Below, piece by piece: positions 1-12,224 of a DNA stretch of 64,000 nt. The DNA lies in the NCBI GenBank assembly GCA_016648135.1, contig JADDOH010002271.1, positions 1-64,000 of the forward strand, written 5' to 3'. Both the position numbers and the translations under genes were made by a program. Each line of letters opens with the position of its first letter. Position 1 is the stretch's first letter. The DNA is from Agrypnia vestita (taxonomy: Eukaryota > Arthropoda > Insecta > Trichoptera > Phryganeidae). Below the pieces are notes generated by a model. That model made no database searches. It was not told the DNA's origin and saw only the letters and a list, made by a program, of their open reading frames with translations.

Positions 1-604
1 TTTCAAAATTTTGTGTATTGTGGCACATTGGCTTTATTATATATACAACGACGATATATAGAAGGTAAATTATGAAATCACATTATACTGTGGGTATGTA
101 TCGAATAATTAACTGAAAGCGATCAGGTGTTTCAATAAGATTTAGATTTTTAAGATGATTTTCTTTTACAACGATTAACGTTCTTTTATTTAATCTAACT
201 CAGAAGATCTAACTTATTTAATATTTTAAATTCATTTTGAAAGTAAATTACGTATTTCCGCAAATAATAAGATACGTAGGTATAATATAAGAGTAAGAAA
301 ATGGATAGTCATTTGAATAAGGTTATGTAGGTAGAATTGATTAAGTAAATTGTTGTATGTTTTATTAATTAACTGGAATGTAAAAAATTATATTCGGAAT
401 TATAAAAATTGTTTAATTTTTTACAAGTGTTTTTATAAGTTCACAGTATCTTATATGTATCATATTATCATGAGAGTCTAAAACAATAGTAACTGAATAT
501 AGGTAATCGAAGTTTTTAGAACATCTACATGAATTTGATTTTGAGTAAACTATTCCGGAACAAAGTGAATGTTCCAAAGCATCGGATCATTATAAATATG
601 CGGC

Positions 605-830
605 GATATCATGTTTTGACTAGTGACGCGTGATCAGAGACAAGCGATAGGGTGGGTTATTACGTGCGGAGTTTTACTTGTAACCTAAGTGATGACGTTG
701 CAATAGACAAAAGTGCAGCAAATAAGAAAAATCGTCTTCAGTGACTTTGGTGACTAAATAAAATATTTATTAATTTTAAGTATTTTATTTGTCTTTCACA
801 CCTGCGATCCTGTGATAATTTTATAAAAAG
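605..830 (+). repeat. Dispersed repeat family 1, copy 1
   Basis: This AT-rich sequence resembles two other stretches in the window, near 4395-4680 and 11445-11715, in the same order and orientation. All three share a TTTTGAC...GACGCG start, a CAGTGACTT or AAGTGATTT block in the middle, a run of T/A-rich sequence, and an end close to ACGATCC. Similarity is patchy, so the copies are old. No protein frame is visible. It may be a fragment of a larger mobile element, but the class cannot be told. Confidence 0.4.
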
Positions 831-2069
831 TAGGTATCAGTATTACAGATACTAGATAATAAATACTAATTGTGTAAAATAACAGAGAATCTCCAAATTG
901 TGTTTAAAAAAAATAAAGACTTATTTTTACTATACTAATAGTTAAAATTATACAATTTGCTTCTAGTATTTTAATTTTCTTACTATTTAATTCAAATCGT
1001 TTTCTAATAATAAAATATTTCCTAATAGGTGTAACGAAATTCTTCCTTAACATTTAATAATACATATTAATGAAAATATGTCGATATGTGAAGTATCAAA
1101 CGAGTGCATATTGACCAAGTGTGAAAGAGAGTGGAGAGCGACAAAGGAAAACTGAGGTCATTTTAGGGGTTGTGTCTGATAAAACCATGATTGATGGCTT
1201 TGCCTTTGCGTTGCAGAGGGGTTATTCATCATCCCTCTAGTCCATCTGTCACCGGGCCGCCAAAAGTATCCCAAAACTAGTCTCCTATGATCCAATGTTC
1301 GTACTTTCAAATGAGAAACGTCATTTTTGACGATTGTCACACAAATAATATTATTCATGACTCATGACCATAAGCATCCAAAGTGGGAAATCTAAATTTG
1401 CTAGAACAATAATATCGAATAATTATTTATCTTCGAGAATTTTCAGCATTATAGATTCTTATACAACTTTGATGTTGTTTAAATATAAAAACATTTATTT
1501 TTCATATTCTAAAGATACCGATGTCTAAATAATAAAGCGCAATTTACCGTTGGTGTTAGGGTTACTCGAAGATCAAATTTCACAATTAAAAATGTATTAT
1601 TTGAAGATTAAATTTCATAATTAAAAATGCGGTATTCGAAACATTATACGTTGGAAGAATTAACGCTTCATTTTTGTACTTTTCTGTTGTATAATTTTTG
1701 CGAAATGAAAACAAAATATACAGAATTTATATGCAGCATAGTTTTTGAAATATTTACCCCATAAAAAAATATATTAAAAAACCTTTTAAAAAAATGTTAC
1801 ACGAAAATGTATTTATAAAAATAAATTTAACTTACAGATCTTTATGTATTGAATCAAAAGGTGTTGCTAGAAAACTCAGTAAAACGGAGGAGCACGTATA
1901 CGTGCAAGAGTTGTATGCAATAATCATTCACGACATTTGTTTTCATTTGAAATGAACTAATGCCCTGCACGTGGTCCGAAAAAACCATAAAATATGCTCA
2001 ACCTGTTTACCGAACTCCTTCCCCGTAATATAAATAAATGTGTTTCAATAAATCGCAGACCCTTCAAAT
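831..2069. other. No gene recognised; minor duplication
   Basis: AT-rich sequence without a recognisable gene. A small 35-bp duplication starts at 1566 and 1601 (a GAAGAT(C/T)AAATTTCA block). At 1158-1358 a slightly GC-richer patch carries a 66-codon open frame on the minus strand; it matches no family I know and is most likely chance. Confidence 0.5.
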
Positions 2070-2278
2070 TTTGCTGTTTCACTGGAGCACTGTAGGATAT
2101 CGAGGAATAAACAATCCATTGTTGCTGTTGCGCTGTATGTTGTTGTTACACTGTATGATATCGAGGAATAAAAAACCCATTGTTACTGTATGTTGTTGTT
2201 ACACTGTATGATATCGAGTAATAAACAATCCATTGTTTCTGTATGTTGTTGTTACACTGTATGATATTGAGGAATGGT
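2070..2278. repeat. Minisatellite, 53-61 bp units
   Basis: About three and a half units are arranged head to tail. The marker GATATCGAGGAATAAA starts at 2096, 2157 and 2210 (third copy one base different), and a shortened copy starts at 2263. Spacing is 61, 53 and 53 bp because the first unit has an extra 8 bp around its GTTGCTGTTG segment. Units share GTATGTTGTTGTTACACTG. No coding potential. Confidence 0.85.
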
Positions 2279-2694
2279 GTGTTGTAAGTTGGAGCTCTAC
2301 TTAACGCTGTTGGCTTTCGGTTTCTGCAGTGAAATTGTTAGTAGAGTAAAATACGAATGTCCGAAAGTCACGTTCATACTAAAAATTGAATGCTTTTGTT
2401 CTATTTGATGCTAATGTTGTAATGCGGTTATTTAATAGTAATTTTTATTTAAATGAAAATGGAATTAAGGGAACCCCAAACTAAATAATTTCATTGCCAA
2501 TGTCGAGAGGCCTGCTAGGGCTACCGGTGCTAAGAAAAGTTTGATAACCTCCGACTAAATATGACATATATAATGATAAATTATGAGGGCTTATTCAGCC
2601 TCAGTAAACCCCTGGGTTAACCGTGGATGTTACTAAGCTACAATTATCTTTAATAATAACAGAAGTATCAAAACCCTCAACGTTTTTTCAATTT

Positions 2695-2820
2695 ACTACT
2701 GCAAAAGCTTCTTTGGCTGGCAAACAGATTTGAGTAGGTAGACGTTTTTGACACTAATTTAAAAAATATATTTTGAAATATCACTAAACTTCGTCTGTTG
2801 AGAGAAAAAAATAAAGTTTA
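2695..2820 (+). repeat. Dispersed repeat family 2, copy 1
   Basis: The stretch from ACTGCAAAAG to AATAAAGTTTA matches 48003-48133 in the same orientation, with shared blocks GTTTTTG(A/C)CACTAAT, TTTTGAAAT and AATAAAGTTTA. The copies are clearly diverged. AATAAA near the end could be a poly(A) signal of a former retroelement, but no coding remains. Confidence 0.45.
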
Positions 2821-4394
2821 AGGCTGAACATTCACTGCAAATGCATATTTCGGCGATTTTGTTCGAAAATGTGGGTTTTTTATCATTCAGTTGGATCCAA
2901 ATTTGTACGCTTGACTACAATTTTTTAGGTCGCTTTAGCTTAGTTAGACACTTTGTTTTTTATTTATGAAACTATCTTTATATCTGTGATAAATTTTTTC
3001 TATATACTTGGTTATAGAAGCCATGCGTATGTAATAAATGTAGGTATTTACATATAATATTTTCTGAATTAAAAAAATAAATAGTATGTATCTATGCGTT
3101 TGTATTTTAAAATGAAAACTTTTACTTCGTCAGTTTAAAAACATTTAGTTTGCTTAAAAAAATCATTTCTGGTGAAGACGAAGGCCAAGATGAAAATATA
3201 CAAACTTAATAATGACAAAGGCTAACGTGGCCCCTACCAAGAATTATTATTATCTGCGACGAAGAACAGACACAAATGTAAGAAGCTATTCCGATGAGAA
3301 TAGCTTTCTTAAATGTGAGAAAGAGAAATATTACATTTATATAATCATTTATATAAGCAAAATTTTTTTAACTGAACATTTTTTAAACCCGTTAATATAA
3401 AAATGGGTTCGCTCTTAGTCCGTATAATAAATGATCATTGATGTACTCAAAACGGTAATTTATCAATGAGATCGAACAAAAATAAACGAATGAATAGAAC
3501 TGAAAGATGATAGCTTTTGACGAGAGAAATATTGCATGAAAATGCTGTCAGAGTAAGTTCATCGGTCAGAAAAAGATCGATTTAGTATTAAACATTAATC
3601 TTCATTTGGCCAAATTTGTTGACAAAATAAATATCGATTTTTGAGAGAAAAATGTACAATATATCAGTTCGCTAAAATAAACATATATACTACTAAGATA
3701 TGTGTATGGTTTAAATGTATTTTTTTTTATGCTAAAATCAGAAAAATAATCACAATTAAAATCAGTACGGTATATAACGGTATAAGTTTTATGGTCAAAA
3801 CGGTTGTATTAAAAGCGCGCGGGTAAACCCAGAAAAGCTTTCAAAATAAACTTTATGGTCGATGATGGAATTGAATTAATAGGCGGGGATTAAGCGAGAT
3901 CCGAGCATCCATTTATGGGCCGTAAGTGGTTATGACTGTTATTGCCAATCAAAGGTAACGAATCCACATCGATATCCATTGATTTAGTTTGGTTGGTTGG
4001 AATGCCGATTGTTCCACAGACGGCGCATCTATCTATTAGTGGCTACAGGAGAATAGATATCCAGGGAAAACTGAATAATGAGTGAGCTTACGGTATTTTA
4101 GTGACATTTATAAATATTGTCACGAGATGTTAGAAGCAAAAAGAATTGCAGTTAATCGAGGATTTTAGCATTCTACACCTTTTAAAGCAAATTGGAAATT
4201 ACTACAAAAGGTTCGGAATAAGCCAATAGATTTTTAATTTTTTTTTTATTTATATTTATTTGGAAAACCAACAGCTTACAAATTAATTAAGAAAAAACAA
4301 GGAATGTGGAACATAAAGAAAGCCAATTACAGTTTTTCACCGGTAGTTACAAAATATCCTTCTGCATTCTGGAAATATCGCGAAACGACAATAT
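2821..4394. other. No gene recognised
   Basis: Mostly AT-rich. The stretch 3840-4080 is less AT-biased and non-repetitive, with no open frame worth calling; a conserved non-coding element is possible but cannot be shown from one sequence. Confidence 0.4.
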
Positions 4395-4680
4395 TAGAGT
4401 TGTTTTGACAAGAGACACGCGACCATGAAAGGTGAACCGGGCGCGTTTGACCATAAACGTGATAGATAAGAATAATGCGAAATATAAATGTACCTACGTA
4501 TTTGTGAAACATTCAGGAGTGGCAAATAGTGCAAATTACGAAATTGGTATGAATCAAAGAACAGTGCTCCGATAAAATTCGTATCAAGTGATTTAAGTTA
4601 ATTAATAAGTCGATAATTAATTTTTAGGTGTTTTATTTACCTCCCACAGCTACGATCCCATGGCAGTATTGACGAGCGAT
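4395..4680 (+). repeat. Dispersed repeat family 1, copy 2
   Basis: Second member of the family at 605-830 and 11445-11715. It has TTTTGACAAGAGACACGCG near its start and ends in TTTACCTCCCACAG followed by CTACGATCCC; the third copy has TTTTCCTCCCACAGTCACGAT at the same place. The shared CCTCCCACAG looks like a splice-acceptor motif, which could be coincidence. Confidence 0.45.
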
Positions 4681-4699
4681 GAGCTTCTTCAATACATTA

Positions 4700-4975
4700 A
4701 TATTTTTGGATTGACTCACTTGGCAGTTGTCCAGTGGGTCCAATGTGATAGATAGTGCACGCTAGATAGACGTTCAAGATGTCAAGACTGATGTACCTAC
4801 TATCCGCAAACAAAAACACTTGAATGTATCCAAATTAATTACTTATTACCTTACCTTGATTAATTACTTACCTTAATTACCTTAATTACCTTAAATTACA
4901 TTAATACTGTTGAAGTGGCAGTTGTTCAGTGTATCCAATACGATAGAGCAAGCTGGAAGGACATCTCTCTGTTGA
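4700..4975. repeat. Diverged local duplication
   Basis: TGGCAGTTGTCCAGTG at 4721 and TGGCAGTTGTTCAGTG at 4916 are followed by related sequence ((G/T)(G/A)TCCAAT(G/A)(T/C)GATAGA), preceded each time by ACATTAATA. The copies are 195 bp apart. Between them lies a short TTACCTTAA-type simple repeat (about 4845-4900). Confidence 0.5.
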
Positions 4976-6521
4976 TAATATATACCAATCTTCGTGCCGT
5001 GATATGAAAGTTATTTGTATTTGTAACCAAAGAATAAAGCCGGGCTTTGCTTGTCAGACCAATAGTGAGAATGTGCAAATCTCTGGAGGTTATCGCAACA
5101 CACAGGATCCTTGCAGGTGGTGGTAAAACTAACAAAATCCTGTAGACTAAGAAAATTTGAATCTTGGTGAAGTAGGGGCACTCAAGAACAGCAACCGAAC
5201 GTTCCCCGGGGTGCTTACCCGTGAAGCAACCGCACACAACTGTGCATTAGTAAATGCTTGCTTTCGAACAAGTATCCCCACAAAATCCGTAGAGCACTAA
5301 ATATTTATTTTCTAACAAATTTCTTCGGCTATTATTGTCTGTTTGACCATGCATTTAGTATAAACTTCATGATCTAATCGATCCACTTTTCACCCGTCAT
5401 ATATGTTTTTATCCGTTGCTTTGATAAAATTATTTTCCAACAATATTATATTAATATAATTAATAAAACAAACTTAGTTTTTTTATATTATATTACTTTC
5501 TTTTTTGGTTTAAATGTGAAATGCTCTTTAGATTCAGTGGATCACAAATAATCAATTTTAAATATTTCTTCTTAGTAACCATAGTACCTATTTCACATTT
5601 TTATCACATTCCTAATGCGGTTTACATACTGCACCTCTAATAACTGTTTTGATATTGAAGTGTAAAAAATTTTTCGACAGGCTTGTCTTAATTTTATTAC
5701 AATTATTCGTAATTATTTTTTCTTCAATAGATGTAAAATAACTTTATGGCGACTTTATTATCAAAATTAACGACAATATACTTTTCACAACTAATTTGTT
5801 GAAAAAACAACATATTTCGGAGCCAATGGTCCCTTCACCAGGACACGACACTACAAATTAAAAATCGAAGTACAGACATAATAAAAAAATTGATAATTTA
5901 TATAGCGCCATTTTCGTAAAAAAAAATCACCTCGAGGGCGCTTTACACTCACATTGTTTAGTCCTACACTAGTATTTAATTTAATGGAAAGGTGCGTTTT
6001 AAGTCTTTTTTAAAGACTTTCTGATGCACTCCGTTCCATTCCGTATTATAGAGGGAATTCTTCAGTGTTTGAATAGGCATAACATAAATCTTCTATGCAT
6101 GCGACACAGTAAATATTAGAACAAATTGGGATTATTTTAAAAAGGCATAAGAGATCATAAATATAAATGTCTGTAAGTCAATCAGTTGATCTGTGTAATT
6201 AGTGTTAAATCCACATCCAAAGTGTGCCGGATGTCACCACCTGGCAACACCAGAACAGGATCATGACCGGCGACCCGCTCGAGCCAGTGAATTACTGTCT
6301 CCAGTATTTTTTGTATATAAACAGAAATGTGGTAAATAAGAGTAACTCTAATACATTGTAAATAAACCAGAGAAATAACAGACAGCAAGATATTTTTTAT
6401 ATAACCTACATGTGCATAGATATGTGTGTGAATAAAATTTCTATGTATATAATATTTAGCGGTTATATCTCTTCGGTAGGATTATCTCTCTCATTTCACT
6501 CTCATGACTGACGTATATACA
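4976..6521. other. No gene recognised
   Basis: AT-rich, no repeat partner seen. A 103-codon minus-strand frame (4926-5237) has no recognisable domain and no neighbouring exon; I treat it as chance. Confidence 0.4.
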
Positions 6522-7013
6522 TGTAAAACATTAATAACCTCGCAGGAGAATATTCCTGACTTGATTATGAGTTATGTGACATATATGAGGAGATATGTGA
6601 CATCAAAGTTTGCATTTTTTTTCAATATTTCTGACTTATTTTTTGTAAATCGTTGGACTATCATTACAGTAACTTATATCGAATATGAAAAATTCATTCT
6701 CTTTAATACAAGTCAAATAAATAAATAAAAACCTTCGAATTCCAATTGGAGAACATTCCAAATGGAATTTTTTCAAGGTTTTTATCATTTTATTTAACTT
6801 GCATTGAAACGAATGAATTTTTTGTAATCGATATGAGTTACTGTAATGATAGTCGAACGTTTGACAAAAAATAAGTTGTAAATATTGAAAAAAAAATGCA
6901 AACTTTAATGTCCATATCTCCTTTACTATTGATATTAGGTCATAATAGCTTGAACATTTTCGACTCATAATCAAGGCAGGAATATAGCCCTGCGAGGTTA
7001 TTAATGTTTTACA
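6522..7013. mobile_element. Foldback (long inverted repeat) element
   Basis: Two arms of roughly 230 bp face each other about a centre near 6767. The left arm starts TGTAAAACATTAATAACC; the right arm ends with the complement. Both then contain CTCGCAGG, a TTGATTATGAGT block, GGAGATATG, a T-rich block with TTGCATTTTTTT and TTATTTTTTGT, then ACTATCATTACAGTAACT. The arms differ by scattered substitutions and an internal deletion in the left arm, so the palindrome is aged. A single-arm relative lies at 22138-22345. There is no transposase, so this is a non-autonomous element, and the encoded-looking frames in it are simply the two arms read in opposite directions. Confidence 0.85.
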
Positions 7014-7967
7014 AATAACCCTGTATATAAAAGCATTTAATATATACACATGTCCTCAAAAACAATAAGAATACATTTATAAGCTATAAGCCTCAAATCT
7101 AATAAAAATTTAAGTTCAAAACGTAAATAGGTTAAAATAACGACCAGTTTGACATCAATATTTTTGAAATATATGGCATCAAAGTTGGTTCAATCGATTT
7201 CATGGATGTACTGATACTAAACGGCCCGCAAATTAGCTTCTATTATTCATTGTGTGTAAAGCTAAACTAATTACACTACTCGAACAAATAAAGCTGTCAG
7301 CCGCCGTTGGAATATTTCAAAGTTGCGTGTCTGTCCGGGGTTTAGACCAGCCAGTCAGTGTAAACAACAATGGACAAGCAAAGAAATAAAAGTGTTTAAT
7401 CAAAACAGGAAAAGTCCTTATCGTTATTGATTTTTAAAGTGTTATTTTTTGCCACAATTTTTCTTAATTGTTTTAAATAAAATATACGATAACTGAATAA
7501 TTTAAGTAGGCACACAAAAATTGATTATTTCTTTTACATTTATATAAATAAATAATATTCAGATAAAAGTGAGTATTTTCATAATTTAAGTAACATTTTT
7601 AAATATCAATTTAATTGTATAACATTAAGTTAATTTTTTTACAACTTAAATTTTGCTTCGATTTCTTATTTCGTGGGGTAATGTATTAGAAGTTTTTGGA
7701 AAACTTAATTCTCCTTTCATCATAGCATTTCGTATTCGATTTCGGAATTTTAATATTATCCCAGCATCGAAAAATAAATCTTATATACCTACAGAATATG
7801 TAATTTATAGGTCTAAGAAATAGTTTTCTTTTTAAATTCCCGCGTATTAATAAAATAATACAAAATCTCTAGAAAGCTAACCTTACGTAAATAAGTAAAC
7901 AAGTATTATTTACTATTTATTTAAGAATTTTATTGAACTAATCTATACAAATTTTTACTTACTTTCT
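7014..7967. other. No gene recognised
   Basis: AT-rich sequence with no repeat partner or open frame of note. Confidence 0.4.
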
Positions 7968-8350
7968 TTTAACTCGTGGCTTGCTTGTTTGCTTGACGAA
8001 AAAATTTTGGATCGATTTTTAACCCCTTTTCCGTGATCCAATCGAGCTGAAACTTTGCAAGCAGACTCGTGGCGACGATCAAGAAGATCTATCAAATTTT
8101 CGTTAAAAAAAATGAATAAATTTTTGGATTTTTCAAATTTTTAATGGTTTTTTCATACAACTTAGTAAGTTGTATGAAAATATTTTAACGCGTTTGGTAG
8201 ATGCGGAACCTGATTATAGTATAATTTTGGATTTTTTTATTACTCCCTTTCGTGGCGTCGCTCGACCAAAGACCAAAGCGTCAAACCAGTTTCCACTAGT
8301 AAATGAGAAAGGGAGTATAATAAAAACTTGTTTTTTATGGGTTACTTTTT
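7968..8350 (-). mobile_element. Dispersed repeat family 3, copy 1
   Basis: Read on the minus strand, this matches 53950-54245 on the plus strand over most of its length. Shared landmarks in order: AAGTTTTTATTATA(C/T)TCCC, GAAAAATCCAAAA, then GCAAAGTTTCAGCTCGATTG, GATCACGG, GGTTAAAAATCGAT, and CGAGTTAAAAGAAAG at the end. An internal inverted repeat (ACTCCCTTTC ... GAAAGGGAGT, about 8240-8320) is present only here. The AAAGTTTCAGCTCGAT(T/C)GG string is typical of widespread insect non-autonomous repeats. Class unknown. Confidence 0.7.
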
Positions 8351-9337
8351 TGAAGAATTACCTCGATCGAAAATGACAGATCCCTAAAGACCGAACTTTT
8401 AAAACTGAAACAAATATAAAAGAATGGAGATTTAAATTACTACGATTTAAATAAAGTGGACTTCATTTACTTAGGTTTGCAGATGAAGACTTAGCTGCTA
8501 GAATTTAAGATTTAATATTATGAGGAATGCTTGGAATCTTGTATTTCTGCTCCTTTTATTAAAGAAATCTATTACATTACATTTTTGCAGTTTTTCTAAA
8601 TTATTATAATGACTACATTATAATGATTTTAATATTTTCTAAATAACAAAATGTAAAAAAATCTTAGCAGCCGCGTAATACCAAGCCCTCAATATTGTTG
8701 TGCAAACCACGTTCAAAAATACTTTACAACATATGTTGCCTAAAATGCTACTGAATTACATAAAATAGGACATTTTATAGTCGTAAATATACATAAATCA
8801 GCTTTTCCATTTTATGTGTGCTTTAATAGAAAAAATAGGCGAATTGCCGCTTAAGTTTTTTTGTACTTTAAAAAGTATTAAATAAAATACATGTCATAGT
8901 TACACTCATGACTGCAGTTCATTTAAAACATTCTTAAAAAATCATTTATGTGGTAAAATTTTATTTTATTTCATAGAATTCCTTTGTAATTTTTTTTTAA
9001 TAATATCATTCGCGAAAGAAAGATAAATATCTCCAACTCAACTTTGATTATGAAATGATTTATATGTAATATAAAATTTTCTCTGTAGTGAATGCATTTG
9101 CAATAGGAAAATTGATGAGCGGAAAATTTATTCTTCTGATTTTTTCCTGTTAAATGATTAAGAGATAATGCGATGTTTTATTCAATAATAAGGTCATCGT
9201 TCGTACGCGCAGACGTTGGTGTTATCCAAACGTTATTTTATATGCTGTATAAAAAAATAATTCAACATTGTTTACTATTCTGTTGGCTTAGAAAAAGCAA
9301 GATGAATGTGATAAACAGCTTATTTTTAAAATCGGTT
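8351..9337. other. No gene recognised
   Basis: AT-rich, non-repetitive, no supported feature. Confidence 0.4.
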
Positions 9338-9475
9338 GTTTACCATATATGATTTTAAAAAAAAATCAAATTGATTGATTCCAATAAGTTCTTGTTAATA
9401 TCATGTTATGTTTACCATATATGATTTAAAAAAAAATCAAATTGATTGATTCCAATAAGTTCTTGTTAATATCAT
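9338..9475. repeat. 72-bp tandem duplication
   Basis: TTTACCATATATGATTT followed by an A run, ATCAAATTGATTGATTCC and AATAAGTTCTTGTTAATATC occurs twice head to tail, at about 9339 and 9411. The copies differ by one A in the homopolymer, so the duplication is recent. Confidence 0.9.
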
Positions 9476-10699
9476 TACAAGTAACAAGATAACCTAGTAT
9501 GCAGTCGATTATATTGAAAATATTCTGTTTTTAAAAAGAGTATATTAAAACATTTCCAAACAATTATATTATGATATTACATTAATATGACTAGTTTTAC
9601 ATTAATATGGTAATACTGGGAACTTCTAACATTTTTTCATAAATATGTATTCGATATTTATTTTGAAATATTTCTCAGGACTTCAGTGAAGATCCTCATT
9701 ACCTCTCGAATATTTAAGTAATATAAAATGAAGCCTCTTGCAAACTTGTCTCATCGATTATTCAAAATGTATGGGGCCTATTCAGAAAATTAAACAGTTC
9801 AAAAGTGGATGAATTAAAAGCCAAATCTTTATCAAGTTGCTTTCGGATGAAAAATTAATATTGGAAATGATCCTTAATATAATAATTATTTCACCAAATA
9901 TCCAAAGACGTGCGGGTTTCTCTTTAAATATTTTAAGACTAAAAATATTTTCTACCTGTTATATTTTAGAAAATATATTTTAATGTCGTTTCTAAAGTAA
10001 AACTATGCACCATATTACGCATGCATACAGATTTAAAAAGAATTTGACCGAAGCAAAGTTGTATTATTCATGAATAATTTACGAAAAATAATCACCATGC
10101 CTTTCAGTCGTTACAGTATTCTTCTTTGGATCTTCCTTTTTGTTAGAAAGTTTGGGAGAGGAATTTTTATTTATTATTTCACAAAACTTATAATATTTAA
10201 AATATTGATTAATAACAGTCATTAAGTTAACGATTTTCTTTTTTTTTCTAACGCAAACCTACAAACAATAAAATGCAATACATTAAAGTCTAATTGTGAA
10301 AAATTCTGCGAAACGTCAGATATATATGTGGAAAATGGTGCAATAAACTTTCACATGCTACTAAATATCCCAGTTAAAAATAGCAATATTAAACCAAGGA
10401 TTATGGAATTAATTAAAAATGTCTTATTCTTGCTATATTAAATCAATTTCTTTATTGTTCGAATTTAAACTAAGTCATTTCACAGAATATGTACACTATA
10501 AATAATCTTGGCATTGAGCACAGAATTAAAAGTGGTCTAATCAAATGTCGCAAAGTAAAATATTTATAACCATGTCTTAAGGGTGAGAGTATAACAAAAT
10601 AGAAAGACAAGTTGCACGTAGTAGGGTGAAAATGCTACGATTAAAATTCAGAACGTTTACATCAGTGGTATTTTGCAGGGTGAAATTATTGAAAAATAC
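9476..10699. other. No gene recognised
   Basis: AT-rich sequence. No repeat partner in the window and no frame worth calling. Confidence 0.4.
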
Positions 10700-11472
10700 A
10701 TTTATTTATTTATTTAAAAATCCTTGTTTACAAATAAGATACTTAATACTAATTTAACAATAAAACATAAGATAAAACATAAGATAATTTACACATTTTT
10801 TTGTTTTGTTTAATTTGTGGATTATGCCACTCTACTAGGCTACGCCTGTCCCAGAGTGGCGTTATAGCACACAATTATAATATTTTTTCGAGTTCGTCAG
10901 TAGTATTTATTTTCATAAGGTAGTTATTATGTATCTATAGAGTATCAAGTGGAATGTTAGTGAAAGTTGAGTTAGTCATAAGTCCAAGTGTAAATATGTG
11001 TAGAATAATTGTTTAATGTAAAAAGGGTTGAAGTTTTGTTTAAGATTATTTTTTTATTTTCCTTAATTAATTAATTAATTTATATAGGTATATATTTTTA
11101 TTTAAAGACATTATTACGCAATTACAGTAAGTAAATTTTCAGTTGCTGTTCTACCTTTGGAGGTAAGCCAGTTGTTTGCTAAAGCTTTTATTTTATTAAT
11201 TGAGTATATTCTGATTTCCTGGAAGTCTGTTTTAAATATGTTAAATATTTTAGGCCCTATGTATGAGCATGATTCCGTACTCTCGCGAATATTTTACGAT
11301 CACAATCTCTCATAACATTACAACACTTGGGTAGCAACTGGAATAATCTAGAAACGATGGTGAAGTATTCTCGTAAACATTTGTAATGTATAGAATAGTC
11401 TGGAAGGTTGAAAAAACCAACGTGTTTCGTATAAAAGACGGAGCATATTTTGACGACTAACCGACGCGACAA
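10700..11472 (-). mobile_element. LINE (non-LTR retrotransposon) 3' end
   Basis: On the minus strand the sequence runs from a decayed reverse-transcriptase C-terminus (see 11114-11472) through an untranslated tail to a (TAAA)n-type end (TTTAAATAAATAAATAAATG) at 10700. The tail, 10705-11035, recurs at 41172-41500 in the same orientation with only scattered differences, including the landmark GGACAGGCGTAGCCTAGTAG. A 3'-anchored repeat ending in an A-rich simple repeat is what target-primed LINE insertion leaves. Five-prime truncated, non-functional. Confidence 0.7.
11114..11472 (-). pseudogene. LINE ORF2 C-terminal remnant
   Basis: The minus strand reads, in two frames joined by a shift near 11285, a stretch with CCNVMRDCDRKIFARVR and then TESCSYIGPKIFN, followed by a basic helix (NKIKALANNWLTSKGRTATE) and a stop at 11114-11116. 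A pattern of charged residues, an (S/T)xxS(Y/F)xGPKxxN block and a short basic tail is the usual ending of Jockey/CR1-type reverse transcriptases. No catalytic YADD region is present, so the element was 5'-truncated. Family assignment is from pattern memory only. Confidence 0.5.
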
Positions 11473-11715
11473 CCATCAATATAGCCATGGAGTCCACAGT
11501 GTTACCATCGGGCAGATTAATCAAGGCGAGAATTAAATAAATATTCTAGCAAGCGATAATTAAGTGTTTCACAGACGAGCAAAATAGTTAATTGCAAAAT
11601 ATTGTGAATCAAATAATTCTGCTTAAATTCGTGTCCAGTGACTTTATTAAATTAATAGTAATAATTTTGAGTATTTTCATTTTCCTCCCACAGTCACGAT
11701 ATGTGACATTACAAA
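11445..11715 (+). repeat. Dispersed repeat family 1, copy 3
   Basis: Third copy of the family at 605-830 and 4395-4680. It holds TTTTGACGACTAACCGACGCG, AAATTCGTGTCCAGTGACTT and CCTCCCACAGTCACGAT in the same order. It overlaps the upstream edge of the LINE relic, so one may have inserted next to or into the other. A 99-codon frame here (11592-11891) is not supported as a gene. Confidence 0.45.
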
Positions 11716-12224
11716 AAAGCTTATTCAGATGGTACGAACATATAATACTAAGAGAAGGTCACATGATTCATGAGTTGGATAACCTGCGAAAAAAAGTGTC
11801 TTGCATCGCGCGATGGTACACGTGTGTATTCCAGGAATGTCTGGATACATGGGTATATTTTTTAAAGGTAATCTGCTTTATAATGTATTGAAATCACCTT
11901 GAGCTTGAACTTTGAAAACCTTAAGACTTTTTCAAATAAAATATATTTGAAACTTTCCCATAAGTAATAAGTCTGCCTTACTGAAAACTTACGGAATGGG
12001 CTTAAAAGCTTTTGCATTTAAGGGCTTAATTGCTTTCAATACAATTTGAAATGGAAACAAGTTTGAATGTTACAAACATTTAATTTTCAATAATAAATTA
12101 ATTTTGTCTTATATAAAATAAAATGTGTTTAATTTTGTAAATACTTTTTAAACATTTACGTATTATATATGTTACAAAGTATAAATTACAATAATGTATA
12201 CCTACATTATTAACTCATATTTCG

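Noticed and set aside
4926..5237. 103-codon minus-strand protein
   Set aside because: No domain, no splice or promoter context, composition like the surroundings.
6504..7049. Two similar small proteins (CKTLITSQ...IPxLIMS) on opposite strands
   Set aside because: They are the two arms of the same inverted repeat read outward; no evidence of coding.
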